64,000 nucleotides of DNA from Hymenobacter metallilatus. GTDB lineage: Bacteria > Bacteroidota > Bacteroidia > Cytophagales > Hymenobacteraceae. Made by a program: the position numbers and the translations under genes. Under the pieces are notes generated by a model. The model was given only the letters and a program-made list of their open reading frames with translations, searched no databases and was not told the origin of the DNA. Location: assembly GCF_003944705.1 (NCBI RefSeq), contig NZ_RWIS01000010.1, positions 1 through 64,000 of the forward strand, given 5' to 3'. Shown here piece after piece: positions 24,338 through 33,446 of this stretch. Each line of letters opens with the position of its first letter. The stretch's first letter is position 1.

Positions 24338-25429
24338 TTGAGTTCAACCACAACTATTTCCTCCCGCTCCTGGTTTTCAGCGGCTCTGCTGAGCTGGTAC
24401 CCGCGCCACCGCCGCGACCTGCCGTGGCGTCATATCCGCGACCCGTACGCCATCTGGCTGTCGGAGGTGATTCTGCAGCAAACCCGCGTAAAACAGGGCC
24501 TACCCTATTACCTGGATTTCATTACCACTTACCCCACGGTACACGACCTGGCTGCCGCGCCCCAGGATGAGGTATTGCGCCACTGGCAGGGCCTGGGCTA
24601 TTACTCCAGGGCCCGTAACATGCACCACACAGCCCAGCAGGTGGTACAGGAATATGGCGGGCAGTTCCCGGGTACTTACCAAGAGTTGTTGCAGCTGCGC
24701 GGCGTGGGGCAGTATACGGCGGCGGCTATTGCCTCATTTGCTTACGATGAGCAAGTGGCGGTGCTGGATGGTAACGTGTTCCGGGTGCTGGCGCGGGTGT
24801 TTGGCCTGACGCAGGATATTGCCGCGCCGGCCAGCCGCAAAGCCTTCCAGCAGCTGGCCGATACGCTGATTCCGGCCGACCACCCGGCTGACTTCAACCA
24901 GGCTATTATGGAGTTTGGAGCCATCCAATGTACTCCACAGAAGCCCGATTGCCTGTTTTGCCCGCTCCAGCAGCAGTGCTTTGCGTTTCAGCGGGGTCTG
25001 GTGCAGGAGTTACCCGTCAAGAGCAAAGCCAAAGCCGCCCGCACCCGTTACTTCCATTACCTGGTGCTGCGCTACGCCGACACGGTGTATATGCGCAAGC
25101 GGGGCCCCAAGGATATCTGGGAGGGACTCTACGATTTTGCCCTGCACGAAACCGACTCGGCCGACTTTCCGGCGGTGGCGGTGGTAGATGCCGTGCAGAC
25201 GCTGGGGGGGCAACTGGCCGCTACCCAGGCAGCTGAGCCCGTTGCTGCCCTGCGCCACGTGCTGAGCCATCAGAAGGTGGAGGCTAAATTTCACGCTGTG
25301 GAGCTGGCCGGGCCGTTGCCAGCGGCTACGCTGGCGGCCACTGGTCTGGCGCCGTACCGGGCCACCGAAATTGAGGAATTGCCGAAGTCGATTCTTGTAG
25401 CTAATTACATTAGCAATTCAGCTATATAA
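24338..25429 (+). CDS. mutY: A/G-specific adenine DNA glycosylase
   Basis: A 363-residue repair enzyme that removes adenine mispaired with 8-oxoguanine. The N-terminal catalytic domain has LPWRHIRDPYAIWLSEVILQ with catalytic Glu43, the HhH LRGVGQYTAAAIASFAY, and Asp144 in VLDGNVFRVLAR. The [4Fe-4S] cluster CTPQKPDCLFCPLQQQC is complete. A C-terminal NUDIX-like 8-oxoG recognition domain follows (about 235-355, with MRKRGPKDIWEGLYDFAL). The start is TTG at 24338: no ATG lies between the upstream stop and the catalytic glutamate. It is divergent from HU and precedes ssb on the same strand, a common Bacteroidota order. Confidence 0.95.
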   Translation: MSSTTTISSRSWFSAALLSWYPRHRRDLPWRHIRDPYAIWLSEVILQQTRVKQGLPYYLDFITTYPTVHDLAAAPQDEVLRHWQGLGYYSRARNMHHTAQQVVQEYGGQFPGTYQELLQLRGVGQYTAAAIASFAYDEQVAVLDGNVFRVLARVFGLTQDIAAPASRKAFQQLADTLIPADHPADFNQAIMEFGAIQCTPQKPDCLFCPLQQQCFAFQRGLVQELPVKSKAKAARTRYFHYLVLRYADTVYMRKRGPKDIWEGLYDFALHETDSADFPAVAVVDAVQTLGGQLAATQAAEPVAALRHVLSHQKVEAKFHAVELAGPLPAATLAATGLAPYRATEIEELPKSILVANYISNSAI

Positions 25430-25442
25430 TTTTCTAATAAAC

Positions 25443-25473
25443 TTGGCAATACATGCATTATTTTCTATCTTTA
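25443..25473 (+). promoter_or_regulatory. Candidate promoter for ssb
   Basis: TTG (25443-25445), 20 bases, then TATCTTTA (25466-25473), one base off TAnnTTTG, in the AT-rich gap 52 bases before the ssb start. Confidence 0.4.
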
Positions 25474-25524
25474 GCTTTCTGAACAAATTCCCTATTTCAC
25501 TCCTAACTACTTCAGTAAGAACAC

Positions 25525-25944
25525 ATGGCAAGCGTAAACAAAGTCATTCTGATTGGACACCTGGGCAAAGACCCGGAAGTACGCCATTTGGAAGGGGGCA
25601 ACACCGTGGCCAACTTTACTATGGCTACCAATGAATACTACAAGGACAAGCAGGGCACTCGCGTGGAGCGCACTGAATGGCACACTATTGCGGCCTGGCG
25701 TAACTTGGCCGAGTTGGCCGAGAAATACCTGCGCAAAGGCCAGCAAGTGTACGTGGAAGGCCGCATCCGGACGCGCCAGTACCAGGACAAGGACAACCAG
25801 ACGCGCTACGTGACGGAAATTGTGGCCGAAGAAATTTCCCTGCTCGGCAGCCGCTCCACCACCGATGCGGCGCAGCCCGCCCCCGCCGCCGAAGCCCCCA
25901 CTACCTTCCGGCAGGAGCCTGAACTCGACCAATTACCGTTTTAG
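25525..25944 (+). CDS. ssb: Single-stranded DNA-binding protein
   Basis: A 139-residue SSB. The OB fold is complete: VNKVILIGHLGKDPEVRHL, NTVANFTMATNEYY, RTEWHTIAAWRNLAELAEKY and GQQVYVEGRIRTRQY. The C-terminal tail has a Pro/Ala-rich linker and ends ELDQLPF, the acidic tip that binds repair and replication partners (E. coli ends DDDIPF). It forms a tetramer on ssDNA in replication, recombination and repair. In flavobacteria, mutY, ssb, gldE and gldD usually come in that order; here gldE is missing. A clean terminator follows at 25970. Confidence 0.96.
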   Translation: MASVNKVILIGHLGKDPEVRHLEGGNTVANFTMATNEYYKDKQGTRVERTEWHTIAAWRNLAELAEKYLRKGQQVYVEGRIRTRQYQDKDNQTRYVTEIVAEEISLLGSRSTTDAAQPAPAAEAPTTFRQEPELDQLPF

Positions 25945-25969
25945 GCACTGTCCACCGGCTGCCTTAGCA

Positions 25970-25995
25970 AGCCCCGGCAGTTGCCGGGGCTTTTT
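25970..25995 (+). terminator. Rho-independent terminator after ssb
   Basis: AGCCCCGGCA (25970-25979) and TGCCGGGGCT (25982-25991) pair perfectly around a GT loop and are followed by five T. It sits 25 bases after the ssb stop. Confidence 0.9.
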
Positions 25996-26073
25996 GCGTG
26001 CTATCCGGAACAGGGGCAGGCACGGCGCTGGTTTCTTGGCTACCTTTACCTACTCATCTGCCCCCGCTTCTGC

Positions 26074-26670
26074 ATGGCTGACCTTCGCTTTCTACGCGCC
26101 GCTGGCGCAGTATGCTCGTTACTTCTGGTAGCTGCCAGCTGCACATCTACTCCTGATTTTACCCCGAAACCAAAGGGGTATAACCGCATTGATTTGCCGC
26201 CGCACACGTACCGGCTGCTGCCCTCGGGCCACCCGTACACGTTTGAGTACTCACGCTACGCCAAAATCCTGCGCGACTCGTCGTACTTGGCCCGTCCCCA
26301 CTGGATTAACGTGTACTACCCCAGCCTGCAGGCCAATGTGCAGATAACCTATTCGGATTTGCAAGGCCAGCCCAAGCTCTTCAACCGGATGCTGGAAGAT
26401 GCGCGCAAGCTCACCAGCAAGCACGAAATTAAGGCCACGGCCATCGATGAATCGGTGCTAAAAACACCGCACGGGATGCGGGTAGCGGTGTTTGAGCTAC
26501 AGGGTGAAGTACCCAGCCAGTTTCAGTTTTACACTACGGATAGCACCCGGCACTTCTTCCGGGGGGCCTTGTATTTCCGCACCGCCACTGCCAACGACTC
26601 CCTGGCCCCGGTAATTGAGTACGTGAAAGCGGACGTGGTGCACCTGCTGAATACCCTGAAATACCAATGA
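26074..26670 (+). CDS. gldD: Gliding-motility lipoprotein GldD
   Basis: A 198-residue lipoprotein with signal [20 protein letters not shown] (lipobox VAASC). It follows Gld[21 protein letters not shown], then [18 protein letters not shown], then [18 protein letters not shown], and a C-terminal [20 protein letters not shown]. In Flavobacterium johnsoniae, GldD is needed for gliding and type IX secretion, and gldE lies just upstream; the 130-base gap here after ssb holds only a terminator. The ATG at 26074 opens the lipoprotein signal; the frame extends upstream through the terminator without a sensible start. It precedes recG. Confidence 0.93.
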   Translation: MADLRFLRAAGAVCSLLLVAASCTSTPDFTPKPKGYNRIDLPPHTYRLLPSGHPYTFEYSRYAKILRDSSYLARPHWINVYYPSLQANVQITYSDLQGQPKLFNRMLEDARKLTSKHEIKATAIDESVLKTPHGMRVAVFELQGEVPSQFQFYTTDSTRHFFRGALYFRTATANDSLAPVIEYVKADVVHLLNTLKYQ

Positions 26671-26776
26671 TATGGCTATTAGCTGATGGCTGTCAGTTCC
26701 ACTCTAAGAGCTTCAACATATTTATTTAACGACAAAAGGCTAACAGCTAACGGCCACTAGCTAACAGCTGATTAGA
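26671..26776. repeat. Degenerate AGCTAACAGCTAA-type repeat
   Basis: The intergenic gap gldD-recG holds GGCTATTAGCTGATGGCTGT and, inverted, GGCTAACAGCTAACGG followed by CTAGCTAACAGCTG. Related stretches occur at 39411, 48896 and 49037. Confidence 0.65.
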
Positions 26777-28876
26777 ATGACCAACTTCTTTCAAACCAAA
26801 TTGGAGTACCTGCGGGGAGTGGGGCTACAACGGGCGCAGCTACTGCAAAAAGAGCTGAACCTGTTCACCTACGGCGACCTGATTCAGCGCTACCCCTTCC
26901 GGTACCTCGACCGCACTCAGTTTTACAACATCTGCGACCTGCACGACGATATGCCGTACGTGCAGGTGAAAGGCATTCTGCGCGGGCGCGAGGTACTAGG
27001 TGAGGGGCCGAAGAAGCGCATGGTGGCCAAGGTAGCCGACGCCAGCGGGGAGCTGGAACTGGTGTGGTTCAAAGGCGTGAACTACCTGGAAAAAATCATT
27101 CGCAACCACCAGGAGTACATTGTTTTCGGGAAGCCGACCATGTTCAACGGCCGCCCCCAGATGGCCCATCCGGAGCTGGAAGAAGTAACCGAGCAGAAGC
27201 CCGGCCAGAGCTACCTGCAACCGGTGTACAACACCAGCGAAAAGCTCAAGAATTACCACCGCATCGACAGCAAAGCCCTGGCGCGCATGGTGGCCGACTT
27301 GCTGAAAATTGCGCTGCCGCAGGTGCAGGAAACCCTGTCGGCCGAGCTGATTCAGCATTACGGGCTGATGGACAAGGCCACGGCTTTGCAGCAGATTCAC
27401 TTTCCCCAGAACTCCGACCTGCTGCAAAAAGCCCGGTTCCGGCTGAAGTTTGAGGAGCTGTTTTACGTGCAGCTGAAGCTGCTGCGCCAGCGCGACCAGC
27501 GTAAAGTGACGCTGGCCGGGCAGATTTTCAAGGAAGTCCCTACGCTAGTACACTTCTACAAGAACATCATGCCCTTCGACCTTACCGGGGCGCAAAAACG
27601 AGTTATCCACGATATCTACAAGGATTTCTGCGCCGGCCAGCAGATGAACCGGCTGCTCCAGGGCGACGTGGGCTCGGGCAAAACCATTGTGGCCTTCATC
27701 AGTATGCTGATGGCTGCCGACAACGGCGCGCAAAGCTGCCTGATGGCTCCCACCGAAATTCTGGCCGACCAGCACTATACCGGCCTGAAAACCTACGCCG
27801 ACATGCTGGGGCTAAAAATCGGGCTGCTTACAGGCTCTACCCGCACGGCCGCGCGGCGCGTCCTGCACGAGCAGTTGCGGAGCGGCGAGATGCACATGCT
27901 GGTGGGTACGCACGCTTTGCTGGAGGATGTGGTCCAGTTCAAGAACCTGGGCCTGACCATCATGGACGAGCAGCACCGCTTCGGGGTAGCGCAACGCTCT
28001 AAGCTCTGGCAGAAAAACCCCCACGTGATACCCCACGTGCTGGTGATGACGGCCACGCCCATTCCGCGCACTCTGGCCATGACGCTCTACGGCGACCTAG
28101 ACGTGTCGGTGATTGATGAGCTGCCGGCGGGCCGCAAGCCCATTGTTACGGTGCACCGCTTCGACTCCAACCGACTCAAAGTATTTGGCTTCCTGCGCGA
28201 CCAGATTCGGCTGGGCCGGCAGGTGTACATCGTGTATCCGCTGATTGAGGAAAGCGAAACCATGGCCGACTACAAGGACCTGATGGATGGCTACGAAAGC
28301 GTAGCCCGCGCCTTCCCGGAGTTCCAAATCAGTATTGTGCATGGCCGCATGACGGCCGGAGAGAAGGATGCAGAAATGCAGCGCTTCATTAAAAACGAAA
28401 CCCAGATTATGGTGGCTACCACCGTAATTGAAGTCGGCGTGAACGTGCCCAACGCTTCCGTAATGGTAATTGAGAGCACCGAGCGGTTTGGCCTTTCGCA
28501 GTTACACCAGCTACGCGGCCGGGTGGGCCGGGGGGCCGAGCAGAGCTACTGCATTCTGATGAGCGGCTACAAACTCAGCAAAGACTCCCGCACCCGCATT
28601 GAAACCATGGTGCGCACCAACAACGGCTTCGAAATTGCCGATATCGACCTGAAGCTGCGCGGCCCCGGCGACCTGATGGGCACCCAGCAAAGCGGCGTGC
28701 TCGACCTGCTCATTGCCGACCTGGCCAAGGATGGCCGCATTCTGAGTGAAAGTCGGGCGGCGGCCCAAGCCATCCTGCACAGCGACCCGGGCCTCAATCA
28801 GCCCCAGAACCAAGCTATCCGCCGCCACATCGAGAGCCTGCCAGCTACGGCCGTTAACTGGAGCCGCATTAGCTAA
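26777..28876 (+). CDS. recG: ATP-dependent DNA helicase RecG
   Basis: A 699-residue helicase that reverses stalled replication forks and moves Holliday branches. The N-terminal wedge/OB domain (about 1-240) includes YLRGVGLQRAQLLQKELNLF and VQVKGILRGREVLGEGPKKR. The motor follows: motif I GDVGSGKTIVAFISMLMA, LMAPTEILADQHYTGL, motif II DEQHRFGVAQRSKL, motif III VMTATPIPRTLAMTLYGDLD, motif V-VI ATTVIEVGVNVPNASVMVIE and LHQLRGRVGRGAEQSYC. A C-terminal RecG-specific region follows (LRGPGDLMGTQQSG, residues about 620-699). Length is normal. The ATG at 26777 is the first start. Confidence 0.96.
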   Translation: MTNFFQTKLEYLRGVGLQRAQLLQKELNLFTYGDLIQRYPFRYLDRTQFYNICDLHDDMPYVQVKGILRGREVLGEGPKKRMVAKVADASGELELVWFKGVNYLEKIIRNHQEYIVFGKPTMFNGRPQMAHPELEEVTEQKPGQSYLQPVYNTSEKLKNYHRIDSKALARMVADLLKIALPQVQETLSAELIQHYGLMDKATALQQIHFPQNSDLLQKARFRLKFEELFYVQLKLLRQRDQRKVTLAGQIFKEVPTLVHFYKNIMPFDLTGAQKRVIHDIYKDFCAGQQMNRLLQGDVGSGKTIVAFISMLMAADNGAQSCLMAPTEILADQHYTGLKTYADMLGLKIGLLTGSTRTAARRVLHEQLRSGEMHMLVGTHALLEDVVQFKNLGLTIMDEQHRFGVAQRSKLWQKNPHVIPHVLVMTATPIPRTLAMTLYGDLDVSVIDELPAGRKPIVTVHRFDSNRLKVFGFLRDQIRLGRQVYIVYPLIEESETMADYKDLMDGYESVARAFPEFQISIVHGRMTAGEKDAEMQRFIKNETQIMVATTVIEVGVNVPNASVMVIESTERFGLSQLHQLRGRVGRGAEQSYCILMSGYKLSKDSRTRIETMVRTNNGFEIADIDLKLRGPGDLMGTQQSGVLDLLIADLAKDGRILSESRAAAQAILHSDPGLNQPQNQAIRRHIESLPATAVNWSRIS

Positions 28877-28962
28877 GGCTCTGGCAACGATACGCTGCCG
28901 AAAAACAGCCCGGTCGCTTACGAAGTGGTAGCGGCCGAGCTGCTTGGGTAGAAACACAAAAA

Positions 28963-28988
28963 AGACGACCTTATGAAAAAAGTCGTCT
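28963..28988. terminator. Short hairpin between recG and the small secreted gene
   Basis: AGACGAC (28963-28969) pairs with GTCGTCT (28982-28988), flanked by A runs. It lies between convergent genes. Confidence 0.5.
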
Positions 28989-28996
28989 ACCGGAGT

Positions 28997-29236
28997 TTAT
29001 TCAATGGTGTTAGTCGTAACGGCTGTTGGGGCAGTTGCCTGCCAGAAGGAGGCCCCGCCTCCCCTGATCTTTCGCTTAACGGCAGTGGATGTCTGGAAGA
29101 AAGAAGCGGTTCGTACCGGCACCCGCCATACAGGCTGAGCAGCTTTAGCAGCAGAAACCGGTAGTGTTGTCTGCTGATTGAGCTTTCCAACTACTACAAG
29201 CGAAATCATAAGAGTAAAGCGTAACAAAGATTTCAT
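28997..29236 (-). CDS. Small secreted hypothetical protein
   Basis: A 79-residue protein with a signal-peptide-like N terminus (MKSLLRFTLMISLVVVG). The rest is basic and Ser/Thr-rich, with no known domain. It has a dyad (29276-29299) just upstream and a hairpin beyond its end. It is convergent with recG. Support is limited to the signal-like start, so a chance frame is possible. Confidence 0.4.
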   Translation of the reverse strand: MKSLLRFTLMISLVVVGKLNQQTTLPVSAAKAAQPVWRVPVRTASFFQTSTAVKRKIRGGGASFWQATAPTAVTTNTIE

Positions 29237-29650
29237 AGCGTACTGCCGGGTTTTAGAAGTTCCGGAGGTTTGCAAATTTCAGACCAATAGATCTGAAATC
29301 CTAAAATCCTCCCGAAGAGATACAAAAAGAACCAGAAAAAAGCCTGTACAACCTTCTCTACACCAGATAAGCAAGGAGCTGCTATATACGAAATATTCAT
29401 TTTTCGCTATGCAGTATTCTCCACTCGTCCAAGTGCTGACACACCTCTTTTGCAACTTCTACGCTGCAAAGAAAGGCCCTACCCCCTCTTTTTGACACCC
29501 TTTTGGTGTTAAGAAAGCATGAATTATCAGCCAGAGGGTATTACAGGAGTTGTAAAGCGGTGGGTGTACGGAGTGCGGCCGAAGTTGGATACCTTTGGAG
29601 AGTACATTTTTTTTCGCTCCGTTTTTTCGTTCACCTAACTGCCTTTGTCT
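29237..29650. other. Intergenic stretch with a dyad and short hairpin
   Basis: About 410 bases with no convincing gene. It holds ATTTCAGA-N8-TCTGAAAT (29276-29299) and a small ACACC/GGTGT hairpin at 29495-29509. A TACCTTTG box at 29590-29597 is a possible -7 box for the gene at 29651, but no good -33 box was found. Confidence 0.4.
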
Positions 29651-31099
29651 GTGCGTTTTTCATTTCTGCTAGCCGCTGGTATTACCGCCAGCACAGTGCT
29701 TACAGCTCTGCCTCCAGCGGTGGCTCAACGAGTGAAGTCAGCCGCATTCAGCTACCTGCCTGAACAAACGGAGGACCGCTATAACCAGCGCATTGCCAGC
29801 AAAACTCTACCGGTGGCGGGCAGTGGTTTTGTTATTCTGGCTCATAAATCGGCCACAGAATATGCTGTGGAGCGGTACGATGCAGACCTGAAGCGCCTGT
29901 GGAGCACGGCAGTGCCGGTAGCGGCCGGTGAAACCGTGGATGGCTTCTCGCGCACTAATAGCCAAGCCACCGTTGTGATTCATCAGAGCGGCGCGGCGCA
30001 ACAGCTAACGGCCTACACCCTCGACTTGGCCAGCGGCCAGAAATCAGCCCCTAAGAAGCTGCTGGATGCCAGCGCGCGGGAGCGACGCCCAGGCGTTGGG
30101 TTTTCCCCAGATGGCACCAAGCTCATTATATGGCGCTACCTCACGCAGGGTACTCAGCTCAAAGCCATTACGGCCACCATCTACGACGAGAAGCTGCTGA
30201 AATTAAAAGACCGCACCTATGATTTCCACGACCAGGGTGCCTTTTTCTCAACTACCGTACATGTCGGCAACGACGGCTCGCAGTTCGTAACCCTGGTAGG
30301 CGATGAGATGAAAAAACTGACTGTCCGCCGCTACCGCAACGATTCGCCCGAGGTCAAAGTAATGTCGGTGTCGGTAGGCGGCACGTTTGGCGGCAAAGTG
30401 GTGAATGTGTTTGATTCACGCTTCCGCCTGCAGCCCGACAACACGCTGTATGCCGCGGCCATTTGCAACGAGCGGGAGGGCGGTGCTTACTACAGCTTGA
30501 AAGTGGTCAAATTTGATTTCTCGGGCGAGGGTGATATGAAATTCGCGCCCGAGTTTCGCTTCACTCCCGAGTACCTGGCCGAAGTAAATAAGGCCAATGG
30601 TGGCCAAGTGAAGCGCCTGGAAGATGTGTACCTAACCGATTTGCTCCTCACCGACGAGAAACAACTGGTGGTGCTGGCCGAGAAGAAATACGAGGAGGGT
30701 GGCGACGACTCGCCCGGCCACACCCGCGAGCTGCACTTGTTCGGCTACAACGAGTTTCAGTCGCCCACCTGGCACAGCATCCTGGCCAAAGACCAAGTAG
30801 CTCCGGCGGCCGAGGGTTTCAGTAGCATCGGCTACCGCGCGGCCGTGTTTGGCCAGGACGTGCAGATAGTTACTTGGGAGAAAATCAAGAATAAGTCCGA
30901 TTTGTACCTGCGCCGCCTGAACGTGCAGTCGGGTGTGGTATCGGAGCCGAAAGGACTGGGTCTGAACGTAGCCGCCGACCAAAACCCCTCTTACGTGAAG
31001 GATTTCACGGCCTGGCTGGACGCCAAAACGATTGTTGGCGTAAGTCGCCCGAACAAGAAAACGGCGGCCCTTATGCTGAATAAGATTGTGGTGAAATAG
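29651..31099 (+). CDS. Large secreted hypothetical protein
   Basis: A 482-residue protein with a signal peptide (RFSFLLAAGITASTVLTALP, cleavage after AVAQ). The mature part is beta-rich with WD/Kelch-like repeat spacing: AVERYDADLKRLWSTAVP, KLIIWRYLTQGTQLKAITAT, FVTLVGDEMKKLTVRRY, SLKVVKFDFSGEGDM, HLFGYNEFQSPTWHSI, and a C-terminal VGVSRPNKKTAALMLN. This suggests a propeller-like periplasmic or outer-surface protein, but I do not recognise a family. No ATG is available near the signal peptide; GTG 29651 or TTG 29645 would be the start. It ends 25 bases before a strong terminator. Confidence 0.75.
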   Translation: MRFSFLLAAGITASTVLTALPPAVAQRVKSAAFSYLPEQTEDRYNQRIASKTLPVAGSGFVILAHKSATEYAVERYDADLKRLWSTAVPVAAGETVDGFSRTNSQATVVIHQSGAAQQLTAYTLDLASGQKSAPKKLLDASARERRPGVGFSPDGTKLIIWRYLTQGTQLKAITATIYDEKLLKLKDRTYDFHDQGAFFSTTVHVGNDGSQFVTLVGDEMKKLTVRRYRNDSPEVKVMSVSVGGTFGGKVVNVFDSRFRLQPDNTLYAAAICNEREGGAYYSLKVVKFDFSGEGDMKFAPEFRFTPEYLAEVNKANGGQVKRLEDVYLTDLLLTDEKQLVVLAEKKYEEGGDDSPGHTRELHLFGYNEFQSPTWHSILAKDQVAPAAEGFSSIGYRAAVFGQDVQIVTWEKIKNKSDLYLRRLNVQSGVVSEPKGLGLNVAADQNPSYVKDFTAWLDAKTIVGVSRPNKKTAALMLNKIVVK

Positions 31100-31123
31100 G
31101 GCAACGGTTTTTCATTCAGTCAT

Positions 31124-31159
31124 AAACGGGCTGCTTTCAATGCTGAAAGCAGCCCGTTT
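31124..31159 (+). terminator. 16-bp terminator after the secreted protein
   Basis: AAACGGGCTGCTTTCA (31124-31139) and its exact reverse complement (31144-31159) around a four-base loop, 25 bases after the stop at 31099. Confidence 0.85.
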
Positions 31160-31251
31160 GCTTAGCTAACCAGCAAGTAGTCTTGGCTTTATCGTTAAAA
31201 TATGTAGTTTGCTCTATTCTTTATGGTTTCACTCTCTTTTCCTTACACAGC

Positions 31252-31581
31252 ATGGGTTACTTCGAGATGTACCAAGGTAAAAACGGCGACTATTACTTCC
31301 GCCTGAAAGCCGGCAACCACGAGTCTATTCTGCAGAGCGAGGGCTACACCACCCGCGCCGCCTGCGAAAACGGCATCGAATCGGTGAAGAAGAATGCCCC
31401 CAACGACGACCGGTACGCCCGCCGCGACGGCAACAGCTTTTCCTTCTCGCTGAAAGCTGCCAATGGTCAGGTTATCGGCCAGAGCGAATCCTACACCAGC
31501 GCCTCCGGCCGCGACAACGGCATCGAGTCAGTGAAAAAGAATGCGCCCATCGCCGAGGTGAAGGACAAGGTCACAGCCTAG
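31252..31581 (+). CDS. DUF1508 (YegP-like) protein with two repeats
   Basis: A 109-residue cytosolic protein made of two tandem DUF1508 units, each about 48 residues. The first reads YFEMYQGKNGDYYFRLKAGN with the conserved LQSEGYTTRAACENGIESVK and KKNAPNDD; the second repeats FSFSLKAANGQVIGQSESYT with RDNGIESVKKNAP. The paired units form a YegP-like fold. Its role is unknown; YegP-type proteins are small and often stress-linked. The ATG at 31252 opens the first repeat. It is convergent with glutamate dehydrogenase and shares the terminator at 31601. Confidence 0.92.
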   Translation: MGYFEMYQGKNGDYYFRLKAGNHESILQSEGYTTRAACENGIESVKKNAPNDDRYARRDGNSFSFSLKAANGQVIGQSESYTSASGRDNGIESVKKNAPIAEVKDKVTA

Positions 31582-31600
31582 GCTCCGCCGAGAATTTAAA

Positions 31601-31640
31601 GTAAACAGGCTGCTTCTGAGTGCAGGAGCAGCCTGTTTAC
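31601..31640. terminator. Terminator between DUF1508 and glutamate dehydrogenase genes
   Basis: GTAAACAGGCTGCT (31601-31614) pairs with AGCAGCCTGTTTAC (31627-31640), a 12-base loop, placed between convergent genes. Confidence 0.8.
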
Positions 31641-31679
31641 TGTATTGCGTCATACTGAGCTTGCCAACACCTACATTTG

Positions 31680-33104
31680 TTACGGGAAAATACCCAGCGA
31701 CTGGTAGCTGACACCTATCTTTTCGATGGCGCTGTAGAAGGCGGCGGTGCGCAGATCGGTGATGCCCTCCACGTCGTCCATCACCTTGCGGATGGACTGG
31801 TAAGCGGTAATCATGGTGTCTTCGAGGCCGGAATGCACGAGGTCGATTTCGTCGGCACCGTGCACGATGAGCTGGCGCTCTTGGGGGCTGATGGTTTTGC
31901 CGGTGGTGCGCTCAATGGTTTCCACCAGCCGGCGCATAGCCCCTTCCTCGGCCCGCTTGCCCATGCGCCCGAAGCGCACGTTTGATAGGTTTTTCAGCCA
32001 CTCAAAGTACGATACCGTTACGCCGCCGGCGTTGAGGTAGAGGTCGGGCAGGATAATGACACCCTTTTCCAGCAGAATTTTCTCGGCGGCCTGGGTGGTG
32101 GGGCCGTTGGCGCCTTCGGCAATAATTTTGGCCTTGATACGGTCGGCGTTGCCTTCGTGAATCTGGTTTTCCAAGGCAGCCGGAATCAGCACGTCGCACT
32201 CCCGCTCCAGCAGGTCCAGCGACTCGGCCACGTCCTCGGCTCCGGCGAAGCCCAGCAGGGAACCGCCGTTCTGTCGGTGCCGGAAAACAGCTTCCACGTC
32301 CAGGCCGGTTTCCTTATAGATGCCACCTTCCCGCTCGGCAATGCCGATGATGAGGGCGCCGGCTTCCTGGCAGAACTTGGCCGCGTAGTAGCCCACGTTG
32401 CCCAGCCCCTGCACGATGATGCGCTTGCCGGCCACGCCGCTGCTCAGGCCCACTTTGGCCAGCATCGGCTCGTCCAATAGCAACTCGCGCAGGCCATAGA
32501 ACACGCCCAGGCCCGTGGCCTCGGTCCGCCCCCGGATGCCCCCCTGCCCTACCGGCTTGCCGGTTACGCAGCCCAGGGCGTTGGTGTCGCCGTACTTGAA
32601 GGTCTGGTAGGTATCGGCAATCCAGGCCATTTCGCGGCTGCCGGTGCCGTAGTCGGGGGCTGGCACGTCCATGCCGGGGCCGATGAGATTCTTTTTAATC
32701 AGCTCCGTGGCATAGCGCCGCGTCACGCGCTCCAGGATGTTGACGGGCGTAGTGCGCGGGTTGATTTTCACGCCACCTTTCGCGCCGCCGAACGGCACAT
32801 CCACCAAGGCACACTTGAAGGTCATCAGGGTTGCCAGGGCCATTACCTCCTCCTCATCCACGTACACACTGTAGCGGATGCCGCCCTTGCTAGGCAGCTT
32901 GTGGTGGCTGTGCTGCACCCGGATGCCCTCGAACACCTGCACGTGGCCGTCCACTTCCACCGGGAAGTTGACCTTGTAGATGCTATTGCAGGCCCGGATC
33001 TGGGCGATGATGCCGGGGTCGAGCTTGGAGAAGCTGGCTGCGTGGTCGTAAAACCGCAGCACGCTCTCGTAAAAGTCTTTACCCTGTACCTGTTCGTTGG
33101 CCAT
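31680..33104 (-). CDS. Glutamate dehydrogenase (Glu/Leu/Phe/Val dehydrogenase family)
   Basis: A 474-residue oxidoreductase that interconverts glutamate and 2-oxoglutarate plus ammonia. The family core is intact: [20 protein letters not shown], then [20 protein letters not shown] with the catalytic Lys, and [11 protein letters not shown], followed by [20 protein letters not shown] and [16 protein letters not shown]. The Rossmann domain shows [20 protein letters not shown]. Cofactor preference (NAD or NADP) is not clear from sequence alone. The ATG at 33104 is the first start. It is convergent with the DUF1508 gene. Confidence 0.95.
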   Translation of the reverse strand: MANEQVQGKDFYESVLRFYDHAASFSKLDPGIIAQIRACNSIYKVNFPVEVDGHVQVFEGIRVQHSHHKLPSKGGIRYSVYVDEEEVMALATLMTFKCALVDVPFGGAKGGVKINPRTTPVNILERVTRRYATELIKKNLIGPGMDVPAPDYGTGSREMAWIADTYQTFKYGDTNALGCVTGKPVGQGGIRGRTEATGLGVFYGLRELLLDEPMLAKVGLSSGVAGKRIIVQGLGNVGYYAAKFCQEAGALIIGIAEREGGIYKETGLDVEAVFRHRQNGGSLLGFAGAEDVAESLDLLERECDVLIPAALENQIHEGNADRIKAKIIAEGANGPTTQAAEKILLEKGVIILPDLYLNAGGVTVSYFEWLKNLSNVRFGRMGKRAEEGAMRRLVETIERTTGKTISPQERQLIVHGADEIDLVHSGLEDTMITAYQSIRKVMDDVEGITDLRTAAFYSAIEKIGVSYQSLGIFP

Positions 33105-33195
33105 AGGTGTATAGAGTTGAAGGTGGGAGATGTACCTGCAAACGGCAGCCCGGCCTTTGGCGTTGTGCCCGCCGTGTTTTTGAAACCTGAACGGG

Positions 33196-33293
33196 GTAGA
33201 GACGCAATACCTTGCGTCTCGTCGTTGGACGACTGGAGGCCTACATTTCTAACAACATCAGCAACAGCGAGACGCGAAGTGTCGCGTCTCTAC
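33196..33293. repeat. Pair of GAGACGC palindromes
   Basis: GTAGAGACGCAA then TTGCGTCTC (33196-33220) and GAGACGCGA then TCGCGTCTCTAC (33269-33293) form two hairpins whose outer GTAGAGACG ends face each other. This is a well-known type of short palindrome in Bacteroidota and other phyla. It fills the 33105-33446 gap together with the terminator at 33324; no gene is seen there. Confidence 0.7.
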
Positions 33294-33323
33294 ACCGTTC
33301 AATGCCCTCGGCTCGAAAACGCA

Positions 33324-33354
33324 GCAAGCCGCCCCCGAACCGGGAGCGGCTTGC
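33324..33354 (-). terminator. Terminator of the acyl-CoA dehydrogenase gene
   Basis: GCAAGCCGC (33324-33332) pairs with GCGGCTTGC (33346-33354), extended inside with one mismatch. It lies about 90 bases past the stop of the minus-strand acyl-CoA dehydrogenase gene. Confidence 0.6.
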
Positions 33355-33446
33355 GGTTTCTCAGGTTTTTCACGGCGTGCAGAAAGCGCCTGCCAGCACC
33401 GCCTGCAACATCCGCGAAATCCGATGAATCCGGCTAAATCCGTGAT

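Noticed and set aside
29178..29495. A 105-residue plus-strand frame
   Set aside because: Overlaps the better supported small secreted gene on the other strand and has no signal or domain.
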